The translations under genes were made by a program, and so were the position numbers. Positions 57,469 to 64,000 of a stretch of 64,000 nucleotides of DNA are shown here, piece by piece. This DNA is from Clostridia bacterium (GTDB lineage Bacteria; Bacillota; Clostridia; Oscillospirales; CAG-272): the NCBI GenBank assembly GCA_017461385.1, contig JAFTXZ010000011.1:62001-126000 (forward strand), in the 5' to 3' direction. Within the stretch, counting starts at the first letter, position 1, and each line of letters opens with the position of its first letter. The notes beneath the pieces were generated by a model. The model was not told the origin of the DNA. It searched no databases and was given only the letters and a program-made list of their open reading frames with translations.

Positions 57469-58274
57469 CATTGTAGATACGACCTAATTTTATCAATGCA
57501 TCTGTTCATTTTTTCAACATCACAGACACCGCCTTGGTCAAAGCATGTAGCCTCACTTGTAAGCGTGCCATTATAACCAATAGATTTTAGAAAGCTGAAA
57601 AATTTATCAAAATCCACAATTCCGTCGCCAAGTGGCAACACACGAAGATTGGACCAGTCCTTGTAGGCACAGGTGCAATCGTTTACGTGAAAATGCTCAA
57701 TATTCTTGACAACGTGTCTGTATTTTGGGTCGTAGAGCAAATCAAGCTCCTTGTGAAACTCTGCCATTTTAGTGTCAAATGTAAGCTTAATATCTGGATA
57801 GCACTTAACTAATTTGCTTAGATGGCTCATAGGGCTTGAGTTTTTGCAAACCACGTTTTCACAGGTTAGCAAAAGTCCATACTCCTTGGCAATTTCATCA
57901 AGCCTGCCAAGGTGTTTAATATTAAAATCTATGTTGCTATCGGAAATAATTCCATTCCATAGGTGTAAAACAAGCTTTTTTGCCCCCACACCCTTGGCAA
58001 GTGAGCAATTTAGCCTCATTATATTATGAGCCTCGTCAACTCGTTCATAGCTTAGAAGCTCACCAATTTGCTTTTCAAGGTGAAAAACGTAAACAGGCTT
58101 TTCAAGGCTATTTACAAGAGCCTTTATTTCATCGACCTTTTCGTGCCAGCTTTCATAAAACATAAGCTCCAGTCCATCACAATTAAGCCTTGGCACAATA
58201 TCCTTAAGCAAATAAAAGTTTCTGCCGTTAGGTCTGCCAATAAAAGCACCTGTGGAGCACAAAACTAAGCTCAT
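57468..58274 (-). CDS. Sugar phosphate isomerase/epimerase-like TIM-barrel protein
   Basis: This 268-residue protein belongs to the xylose isomerase-like (AP endonuclease 2) superfamily: FYLLKDIVPRLNCDGLELM, KLVLHLW, LLTCENVV (metal Glu), KLTFDTKMAEFH (metal Asp), HFHVNDC and GTLTSEAT (last Glu). Members interconvert or oxidise sugars and inositols, and the substrate is unknown here. ATG 58274 has GGGGGG five bases upstream; a frame from 58436 includes the promoter. Single-gene unit. Confidence 0.85.
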   Translation of the reverse strand: MSLVLCSTGAFIGRPNGRNFYLLKDIVPRLNCDGLELMFYESWHEKVDEIKALVNSLEKPVYVFHLEKQIGELLSYERVDEAHNIMRLNCSLAKGVGAKKLVLHLWNGIISDSNIDFNIKHLGRLDEIAKEYGLLLTCENVVCKNSSPMSHLSKLVKCYPDIKLTFDTKMAEFHKELDLLYDPKYRHVVKNIEHFHVNDCTCAYKDWSNLRVLPLGDGIVDFDKFFSFLKSIGYNGTLTSEATCFDQGGVCDVEKMNRCIDKIRSYLQ

Positions 58275-58299
58275 AAAATCCCCCCTTTTGCACAGAACT

Positions 58300-58328
58300 A
58301 TTTTATCACACAGATAGAGGGCTGTCAA
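58300..58328 (-). promoter_or_regulatory. Promoter of the TIM-barrel gene
   Basis: Minus strand TTGACA (58328-58323), a 17-base spacer and TAAAAT (58305-58300). Confidence 0.75.
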
Positions 58329-58352
58329 CCAAATAAAAGCTTGAAAATTTTT

Positions 58353-58391
58353 GCCAATGTACTTTTTTTGGTACATAAGCTGTGCTATAAT
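58353..58391 (+). promoter_or_regulatory. TGTACC-type palindrome upstream of a -10 box
   Basis: CAATGTACTT-N4-TTGGTACATAA-like (58354-58377) is an imperfect form of the palindrome seen at 24.4 and 43.5 kb. TATAAT at 58386-58391 follows, with no clear -35 box, so the palindrome occupies the -35 region of the small repeat-protein gene. This is a possible protein-binding site. Confidence 0.5.
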
Positions 58392-58420
58392 AAGAGCATA
58401 GAGCTGAAAGGAGATAAAAA

Positions 58421-58621
58421 ATGGCTGAAGAAACAATTAAGGATTGGACAGGTAGAATTATTGGCTACATTGAAACGAAACCAAATGGCGACAAGGTAGT
58501 AAGGGCGTTTTCTCGCAGAATCCTTGGCTACTATTACAAAAATCGTAACGTAACAACAGACTTCTATGGCAGAGTTCTTGCACAGGGCGACTGCTGTGGA
58601 ATGCTAATCGGCAGAGAATAA
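58421..58621 (+). CDS. Small protein with three DxxGRI repeats
   Basis: This 66-residue protein is three degenerate copies of one motif: DWTGRIIGYIE, AFSRRILGYYY and DFYGRVLAQGD, each a short beta-hairpin-like unit of about 20 residues. It resembles short conserved hypothetical proteins of gut Clostridia. It has no signal peptide or catalytic motif, and the function is unknown. The start has AAAGGAG six bases upstream. It stands alone between the divergent TIM-barrel gene and the metallophosphatase. Confidence 0.75.
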   Translation: MAEETIKDWTGRIIGYIETKPNGDKVVRAFSRRILGYYYKNRNVTTDFYGRVLAQGDCCGMLIGRE

Positions 58622-58680
58622 CAAAAAGCTTTATATATTTTGGTATAATCAAGCTATAATATCGCAAAAGAGGTGTAAAA

Positions 58681-60357
58681 ATGAAAAGCACTAAACTTTA
58701 AACAACAAGGCGAAGCTTGCTATTTATCGCTATTCTGATAATAGCCTGCGCTTGCTTTTTTAATAGTTGTGGACATAATCATACAGAGCTTACCGTTAAA
58801 GGGGTTGAAGCTACCTGTGAGGCAGATGGCTTTACTGACAAAATTATTTGTGCCGAGTGTGGTGAGGTTCTAAAGGAAGGCACTGTTATTCCAGCAAAGG
58901 GGCATACTGAAAAGATAATTCCAGAAATAAAGGCTACCTGCTCGGAAAACGGCGCAACCGAGGGAAAACAATGTAGTGTGTGCAATCAAATTATTGTAGA
59001 GCCCACCGTAATTTTGGCAAAGCACACAGAGGAGATTATTCCAGGCATAGAGCCTGGAGTTGGAAAAACAGGCTACACCGAGGGCAAAAAATGCACGGAG
59101 TGTAAAGAGATTTTAGTTTCCCCCTGTGAAATAACTCTTTTAGAAATAGAAATTGACAAAGAACGCTCCACAAAAGGACAAATTTCAGGAAATCTTGTCT
59201 TTAATTCATTGGAGGGCGAATTTTCTGTTTATTACGGAAATTCAAGCAAGGAAAGGCTTCCTTACTATAACGAGCTTTTTACCATTGACCCTGCATCAAG
59301 CAATTACACTAAGGAGCTTGACTCCTTGATAATACCAAGTGGCTGTGAATACATAATAGCAAACGACGGTGGCGACTATGTTTATTTTGCAAAGCTTCCA
59401 AAGGACTGTCTGCTTGGAGAAAAGGACTATACGTACAGCTCCTTGTCCGACATTCACGTCAATGGTGGAGAAAATAGCAGAGGAAAGTACTTTGACGGCG
59501 CGCTCGACTTTTTGGATAAGTACGGTGAAATTGATTTCGTTGCAATATCGGGAGACGTAAGCGATGACGTGGAGTCGGACCTTATATGGTTTAACCAGGC
59601 AATAAGCGATAGAGACTATAAGGTTTACACCACTACGGGAAACCACGATTCAAATAACCTTCAAAGTGGCAGATGGCTAAAGTATATGAATACTACTATA
59701 ACCACAGACGATGAGGTTTTTGATATTGGAAAAAACGGTCTTGATTTTGTGTATATTCCAAAGAAAAACCCAGATAGCGTGTTTGTTTTTCTGTGCCAAA
59801 CCTTTTGGAGCTATCCTATAAATCCAACAGGTACGGAGTATTCTATTTTAGCTGAGGAGCAAATTCAATGGCTCGAGGACGTTTTAGAAAAGTATAAGGA
59901 TAAAACCGTGCTTTTGTATTTCCACACCTTTTTGTCCAGTCCTGAGGGCAAGCAGGAGAATGCAGTAGGTAATTTGAAAAATCCTGGTGGATATTCCTAC
60001 AATTTACCCTTTAGCTACGGCACGGCAGATGAAATAGCATTTCGTGCTCTTATGAAGAAATATAAAAACGTTATATTTTTCAGTGGTCATTCCCATTGGA
60101 TGTTTGAAATGGAAAAATATAATGCAAATCTAAACGTATCAAATTTTGACGGAGAATACTGCTATATGGTTCATAACCCAAGTGTTTCCGAGCCAAGATG
60201 GATAGGTGAAAACGACACAAGACGCACCAGCAAGTACGGAACAAACTCTGAGGGGTGGATTGTTGAGATATACGAAGACTCAATGGTTCTTATCCCCGTT
60301 GATTTTTTGTCGGAAACCTTTTACACCGAATATATGAAAATAATTCCTCTTAACTAA
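58681..60357 (+). pseudogene. Metallophosphatase lipoprotein with an in-frame stop in the signal peptide
   Basis: ATG 58681 has a good AGAGGTG site and reads MKSTKL, TAA (58699-58701), then TTRRSLLFIAILIIACAC and FFNSC in the same frame. Without the stop it would be a textbook lipoprotein signal. The rest is intact: three Cys-rich repeats (CAECGEVLKEGTVIPAKGH type), then a calcineurin-like phosphoesterase domain with SDIHVNG, ISGDVSDD, TTGNHDS and FFSGHSHW. All metal ligands are present, with termination at 60357. Translation could restart at TTG 58717, which would drop the basic n-region and leave a poor signal. It is either a recent null allele, a sequencing error or a rescued gene. Confidence 0.7.
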
Positions 60358-60415
60358 AAAATCGGCAAGCTTTTTTAACACAGGAAGGCAATCTATTTTC
60401 TATTTCAAACCAAGC
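60357..60415 (+). repeat. AACACGG repeat element, one-unit copy
   Basis: AAAAATCGGCAAGC, TTTTTTAACACAGG, GGCAATCTATTTTC and TATTTCAAACCAAGC match the ends of the element at 23258-23392 with only one internal unit. Confidence 0.65.
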
Positions 60416-60450
60416 GGATTTGATTACCGTAAGGCTAACTAACAAAAAAA

Positions 60451-60475
60451 GCCTTGCTGGTGCAAGGCTTTTTTT
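60451..60475. terminator. Bidirectional terminator
   Basis: GCCTTGC-TGGT-GCAAGGC flanked by A7 and T7, between the convergent metallophosphatase and the 127-residue gene. Confidence 0.9.
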
Positions 60476-60479
60476 ATCG

Positions 60480-60863
60480 CTAAAATGAAGCGAGCTTTTT
60501 TAGTAAATTGCCAATAGTTTTGTTTTTTGCCATATTGTAATAAACGCCTTCTTCATAGGAAAGTGAATTTCTACAGGAAACAAACCACAAAAGGGTAAAT
60601 ATTTCAAAGCTTGATAAGGAATTTATCAAATCACCTCTTGCAATTTGAGTGATTATACCATACACACCCCCGTCAAGCCCAAGCCTTTCTTTAATTTCCT
60701 TAACAACCTCGGTTGGCGGTGCTATTTTACTTTTGTCAAGGCTTTCGCTGGCTTCTATCATTTTGTTTAGAAATTCATTCATTATTCTTTCATCTATGCT
60801 TGATTCACTGACACTTGAAAAATAGCTTACGTATTTACTAGCAGTTATTTTGGAAAAATCCAT
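60480..60863 (-). CDS. Hypothetical helical protein
   Basis: I do not recognise this 127-residue protein. It looks mostly helical and cytoplasmic: MDFSKITASKYVSYFSSVSE at the start, a middle KEIKERLGLDGGVYGIITQIARG and a C-terminal half with LSSFEIFTLLWFVSCRNSLSYEEGVYYNMAKN (in part). No signal peptide or clear membrane helix is seen. GAGG lies upstream of ATG 60863. It stands alone between two terminators. Confidence 0.6.
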   Translation of the reverse strand: MDFSKITASKYVSYFSSVSESSIDERIMNEFLNKMIEASESLDKSKIAPPTEVVKEIKERLGLDGGVYGIITQIARGDLINSLSSFEIFTLLWFVSCRNSLSYEEGVYYNMAKNKTIGNLLKKLASF

Positions 60864-60891
60864 ATTAGTTACCTCGTTTCTTTAATGTCAG

Positions 60892-60919
60892 AAATAGCCT
60901 CGCATTTGCGAGGCTATTT
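60892..60919 (-). terminator. Hairpin downstream of guaA
   Basis: Perfect 13-bp stem AAATAGCCTCGCA/TGCGAGGCTATTT with a 2-base gap; the minus-strand tail TCTGACATT is only weakly T-rich. It is the nearest candidate terminator, about 140 bases past the GMP synthase stop. Confidence 0.55.
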
Positions 60920-61060
60920 TATGATATGAATATTCTGTGAAAATTCATAGCTTATTGAAGTAATAGAAGAAACAAGCATGCGACGAATTTCACCACAATA
61001 ATGAAGCAAGCTTATTTTCTATCATAATACTTTTTTAATTGAAAACGCGTTGTGTTTTCC

Positions 61061-62068
61061 TTATTCCCACTCAATTGTGCCAGTTGGCTTTGGAGTTAGG
61101 TCGTAAAGCACACGGTTGATGCCCTCAACCTCTGTAACAATACGATTTGTGATTTTATGGAGAATAGCATAAGGAATTTCCTCAATAGTTGCAGTCATTG
61201 CGTCCTTAGTATTTACGGCACGAATGATAGCACTCCAGCCCTCGTAACGGCTATCGTCCTTTACACCAACGCTCTTTAGGTCGGGCACAATAACGAAGTA
61301 TTGCCATACCTTATTAACTAGACCGTTTAGGTCAAACTCCTCACGAAGAATAGCATCAGCCTCTCTTAGCGCGTTTAGTCTATCTCTTGTAATAGCACCT
61401 AAGCATCTAACGCCAAGACCAGGACCTGGGAATGGCTGACGGTAAACCATTGCACGTGGAAGACCAAGAGCCTCACCAACAACTCTTACCTCATCCTTGA
61501 AAAGAAGCTTAATAGGCTCAACAAGCTCGAACTCAAGGTCCTCTGGAAGACCACCAACGTTATGGTGAGACTTAACAGCCTTTTTGCCCTCAGCCTGCTT
61601 AATGCTTTCCAGAATATCAGGATAGATAGTACCCTGTGCAAGATATTTAACACCCTCAAGCTTTCTTGCCTCGTCAGCAAAAACGTTTATAAACTCAGCA
61701 CCGATAATCTTACGCTTGCTTTCGGGATCAGAAACGTTTTCAAGCTTGTCAAGGAATCTGTCGGTTGCATCAACGTAAACGAGGTTAGCGTTAAGACCAT
61801 TTCTGAAAACCTCAATAACGGTTTCGCTTTCGCCCTTACGCATTAAGCCGTGATTTACGTGAACGCAAACCAATTGCTTGCCAATTGCCTTAATCAAAAG
61901 AGCAGCAACAACGCTTGAGTCAACGCCACCGGAAAGGGCAAGAAGAACCTTGTCATTTCCAACTTGATTTCTAATTTCCTTAACCTGCTCGTCAATGAAC
62001 TTGTTAGCAAGCTCAAGACTGGTTATACGCTCCATGCTTTCTGGACGTACGTTTGAATTCATACTCAT
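61061..62068 (-). CDS. guaA: GMP synthase ATP-pyrophosphatase subunit, stand-alone
   Basis: This 335-residue protein has the ATP-PPase motif ALSGGVDSSVVAALL with SGGVDS at 46-51. YLAQGTIYPDILES, the substrate segment FPGPGLGVR and the C-terminal dimer domain ending DLTPKPTGTIEWE are all present. It makes GMP from XMP. The usual N-terminal glutamine amidotransferase domain of bacterial GuaA is absent and upstream DNA (62069-62181) is non-coding. It therefore must use free ammonia or a separate amidotransferase, as in the two-subunit archaeal enzymes. ATG 62068 has GGGGG eight bases upstream and its own promoter. Confidence 0.93.
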   Translation of the reverse strand: MSMNSNVRPESMERITSLELANKFIDEQVKEIRNQVGNDKVLLALSGGVDSSVVAALLIKAIGKQLVCVHVNHGLMRKGESETVIEVFRNGLNANLVYVDATDRFLDKLENVSDPESKRKIIGAEFINVFADEARKLEGVKYLAQGTIYPDILESIKQAEGKKAVKSHHNVGGLPEDLEFELVEPIKLLFKDEVRVVGEALGLPRAMVYRQPFPGPGLGVRCLGAITRDRLNALREADAILREEFDLNGLVNKVWQYFVIVPDLKSVGVKDDSRYEGWSAIIRAVNTKDAMTATIEEIPYAILHKITNRIVTEVEGINRVLYDLTPKPTGTIEWE

Positions 62069-62111
62069 AAACTAATCCCCCTAAAATCAAAAACGGAATT
62101 TTGATAAAAAA

Positions 62112-62140
62112 AGTATAACACAAAAATATCTGCAGTGCAA
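62112..62140 (-). promoter_or_regulatory. Promoter of the GMP synthase gene
   Basis: Minus strand TTGCAC (62140-62135), a 17-base spacer and TATACT (62117-62112). The 45-base leader shows no obvious riboswitch. Confidence 0.65.
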
Positions 62141-62181
62141 TAAAAATATGTTGGAAATTGTAGAAAAAATTCAAAAAAATT

Positions 62182-62868
62182 TCAAAGCTCCTTTGTGTAA
62201 TTTGCTTTATCAGAGCCCAAAATAGCATTCTTGGCTCTTGTATAAATAGAAATTACAACGCTATTTTCAAGCTCTTTTGTAATTTTCGTAGAAAAGCAAG
62301 CCTCACAATCACTGCCAAGCCCTCTCAAAATTGAAAAAGCAATTCTGTTATATTGCTTTAGGCTAAGCTCCCTTTTTGAATTTACAACAACGAGCATATA
62401 GCAGGAGCTATCAAGACAATTGAAATGAATTTTTTCATTAATGCGTGAAAGCGAAAGCTCTCTTTTCTTAATGGGTGAGCCTGTGCCAATAAGGCTTAAG
62501 CCATTGAGGCTGGCGTATATATCTATAAACGAGGATACAAGCTGACCTCTTGGAATAATTAAAGAGGGAGCATCAAGGGGTAAATCAACACCACGCTCGT
62601 CTAGAAAAATGCAAAGGCAAAGCCTTTCGGACAAGCTCCTTGATAGCTTAATAGCACGATTTACACAAGCCTCATCACTAAGCTCAGAAACAAAAAATAT
62701 AGCGTCATATTCGCAAATATCATTTCTTATTGAGGCAAAGTCCTTTTCATATATCAAAAGAGAAAGCTCTCCCCTGCAAAGCGAGGAGCACTTTTTTATA
62801 AGCTCTTGGCAGGGCTCGCTTGAGCCCGTGCCAATGCCAACAATTACAGCTTTAGTTAAATTTTCCAT
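62182..62868 (-). CDS. Hypothetical protein with possible FtsZ-like C-terminal domain
   Basis: This 228-residue protein opens with KAVIVGIGTGSSEPCQELIKK. A central AIFFVSELSDEACVNRAIKLSRSLSERLCLCIFL (in part) follows, and the C-terminal YMLVVVNSKRELSLKQYNRI plus FSTKITKELENSVVISIYTRA are suggestive. The last part resembles the FtsZ C-terminal subdomain pattern (NITGGEDLTLxEV...DEELGDEVRVTVIATG). The order of elements recalls FtsZ, but the GTP-binding GGGTGTG loop is missing, so it could not bind GTP in that way. It begins ten bases after the VWA gene and belongs with it. The assignment is tentative. Confidence 0.5.
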   Translation of the reverse strand: MENLTKAVIVGIGTGSSEPCQELIKKCSSLCRGELSLLIYEKDFASIRNDICEYDAIFFVSELSDEACVNRAIKLSRSLSERLCLCIFLDERGVDLPLDAPSLIIPRGQLVSSFIDIYASLNGLSLIGTGSPIKKRELSLSRINEKIHFNCLDSSCYMLVVVNSKRELSLKQYNRIAFSILRGLGSDCEACFSTKITKELENSVVISIYTRAKNAILGSDKANYTKEL

Positions 62869-62877
62869 ATTCTCTCC

Positions 62878-64000
62878 TTAAGCCTTTATTCGTGCAAGCT
62901 TTCCCCAGGGCGGAGTAACACGCTCGTTATTGATCAACCACAAAACAGGAATACCCATTGCTCTTGATTCCTTAGGGAAGGAGGCGTAGCCGTCGGTCAA
63001 AATTATTATAGATACAGGTGGGTCATCAATCATTTGCGTATTTACGTAATTAAAGATAATATCAAAATCCGTGCCACCGCCACCCTTAGGCTTGATTTTC
63101 TTAACGTCATCAACTGAGTTAAAGGGAACAGGCTCGTAAACCATTGCATCAAAGAAGCCTAAATAGCCCTCGAGTCTACCGTCAAATTGGTTTATAGCTC
63201 CAAGAATTTCCGAGTAGGCAAAGGATAGCATCTTATCGTCAATAGAGCCGGAGGTATCTATCATAAATAGAATCTTTTCCACCCTCTCCTCCTTCTCGTT
63301 AAAGTCAGGCAGGAAGAATGGAGAGTCCCCAAAACGCCTGTCTGGTGGAGAAAATGAGTAGTCGCACACGTCCTCCTGAACAAAATCGTTCAAAATAGTT
63401 CGCCAATCCACCTGAGGCTCACGAATAGACTTCAGTAGCCTTTGGGCACAAAGGGGAATTGAGCCCTGACCATTGTCGCTCTCAGTAATTTCAATAACCT
63501 GCGCAGTGTCGTTTAATATGTTAGTCCACTTGTCGCAAAGCTCGCTATCTGAAAGCTCGCCCTCATCCTTCCACTTCCCGTGGTTGTCGAAGCCGTCGTA
63601 GCTATCAGGGCAAGCGCCTCCACGCGCACGCTTTTTGCCCTTGCCACCACTCTTGTCGCCTTTATTACCCTTGCCGTTTTTTTGGGAATTGCTGTCCTTG
63701 TCGTCGTTTTGAGAGCCACTGGAATTGCTTTTGTCATCGCCTTGACCCTCGTTTCCGTTCCCATTCTTAAGCCCTCTCTTTTTCATCTCCTTAAGGAGCA
63801 TTTCGTAAACCTCCTCAGCGGTGTACAAATAGCCCTCCTTGTTGTCAGGAGCAAGGTGCATGCTTTCACCGTATTCCTTAAGAGTGATAGAGGAAATATC
63901 CATATCGCAGGACTTTAGTATGTTAGAATTTACAACAATATCGCAGGCAATATTAAAAAGCTCGTGATTCGGCTTTGCTCTGAAGCAGTGCTGAAGCACC
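62878..64000 (-). CDS. VWA-domain protein of the DUF2201 (metallopeptidase-like) family, 5' end off the window
   Basis: The visible 374 codons begin in mid-gene (HELFNIACDIVVNSNIL, typical of the DUF2201 N-terminal domain, whose HExxH-like part would be off the edge). A hydrophilic linker of about 60 residues follows, rich in Gly, Asn, Asp and Lys. The C-terminal VWA-like domain has FMIDTSGSID, the MIDAS DxSxS motif, GGGGTDFDIIF with the second metal Thr and Asp, and ILTDGYASF. Such proteins are usually encoded next to a MoxR AAA ATPase and are thought to help remodel or insert cofactors into complexes. The possibly FtsZ-like gene follows it closely. Confidence 0.85.
   Translation of the reverse strand, partial: VLQHCFRAKPNHELFNIACDIVVNSNILKSCDMDISSITLKEYGESMHLAPDNKEGYLYTAEEVYEMLLKEMKKRGLKNGNGNEGQGDDKSNSSGSQNDDKDSNSQKNGKGNKGDKSGGKGKKRARGGACPDSYDGFDNHGKWKDEGELSDSELCDKWTNILNDTAQVIEITESDNGQGSIPLCAQRLLKSIREPQVDWRTILNDFVQEDVCDYSFSPPDRRFGDSPFFLPDFNEKEERVEKILFMIDTSGSIDDKMLSFAYSEILGAINQFDGRLEGYLGFFDAMVYEPVPFNSVDDVKKIKPKGGGGTDFDIIFNYVNTQMIDDPPVSIIILTDGYASFPKESRAMGIPVLWLINNERVTPPWGKLARIKA

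Noticed and set aside
62069..62181. Hidden glutamine amidotransferase upstream of the GMP synthase subunit
   Set aside because: Only about 110 bases separate it from the next gene, and they hold a promoter and leader without coding features.

Overview
The window looks like a chromosomal segment of an uncultured, anaerobic, low-GC Bacillota (Clostridia) from a gut-type habitat. The grounds are strong sigma-A-type promoters with 17-bp spacers, GGAGG ribosome binding sites, tRNA genes with encoded CCA ends, ferredoxin- and radical-SAM-dependent enzymes, lipoproteins with InlB-type repeats and polysaccharide-active domains, and a PyrR-type attenuator. There is no phage, transposase, rRNA or CRISPR array. 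Both ends cut through genes (topB at the left, a VWA-domain protein at the right).

Layout. 1-4.5 kb, minus strand: topB fragment, a UPF0291 protein, mnmA and a GH78 rhamnosidase. 4.6-6.8 kb: an arsR/P-type ATPase metal-efflux operon with an operator over its promoter. 6.9-9.9 kb, minus: an aldose epimerase and an InlB-repeat lipoprotein. 10-11.5 kb: a radical SAM/SPASM protein and a nitroreductase. 11.6-20.8 kb, minus: a complete pyrC-carB-pyrK-pyrD-pyrF-pyrE-pyrB-pyrI operon behind a PyrR-type attenuator, without carA. 20.9-24.1 kb: two MORN-repeat proteins and a divergent methylglyoxal-synthase homologue. 24.1-24.9 kb: repeats and tRNA-Thr. 25-31.8 kb: a radical SAM protein, a DUF4886 protein, a second InlB-repeat lipoprotein that is an inverted partial copy of the first, and a CE4 deacetylase lipoprotein. 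32-33 kb: tRNA-Arg, a small foreign-looking gene and a tRNA-Leu-like remnant. 33-43.3 kb: ddl, murD, three M42 peptidases, a lipoprotein, a cysteine desulfurase, an oadB remnant, an alkaline phosphatase and NADP-isocitrate dehydrogenase. 43.4-48 kb: repeats, a Doc-type toxin/antitoxin pair, an XRE regulator divergent from a membrane protein, a DUF4234 protein and azlCD. 48.2-57.5 kb: the aromatic operon described below. 57.5-64 kb: a TIM-barrel epimerase, a small repeat protein, a metallophosphatase whose leader contains a stop codon, a stand-alone GMP synthase ATP-pyrophosphatase subunit, a possibly FtsZ-like protein and the VWA protein.

The most interesting system is at 48.2-57.5 kb. A consensus promoter is followed by a well-initiated 16-residue leader peptide, MFYFSYYFSFYFRIES, in which 9 of residues 2-12 are Phe or Tyr. 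A Rho-independent terminator with a competing antiterminator arm follows, and then eight genes: sodium/solute symporter, phenylacetate-CoA ligase, iorA, iorB, second phenylacetate-CoA ligase, double-ACT protein, amidohydrolase and aminotransferase. A Phe/Tyr leader peptide would switch the operon on when charged tRNA-Phe or tRNA-Tyr is scarce. That is expected of a biosynthetic route, so I propose arylacetate salvage: uptake, CoA activation, reductive carboxylation by IorAB and transamination to aromatic amino acids.

The intergenic DNA carries several unnamed repeat families: a composite of 21-bp GTCAAC repeats plus a TGTACC palindrome at two loci in opposite orientation, an AACACGG element present as four units at one locus and one at another, and mosaics of short perfect hairpins at three loci.
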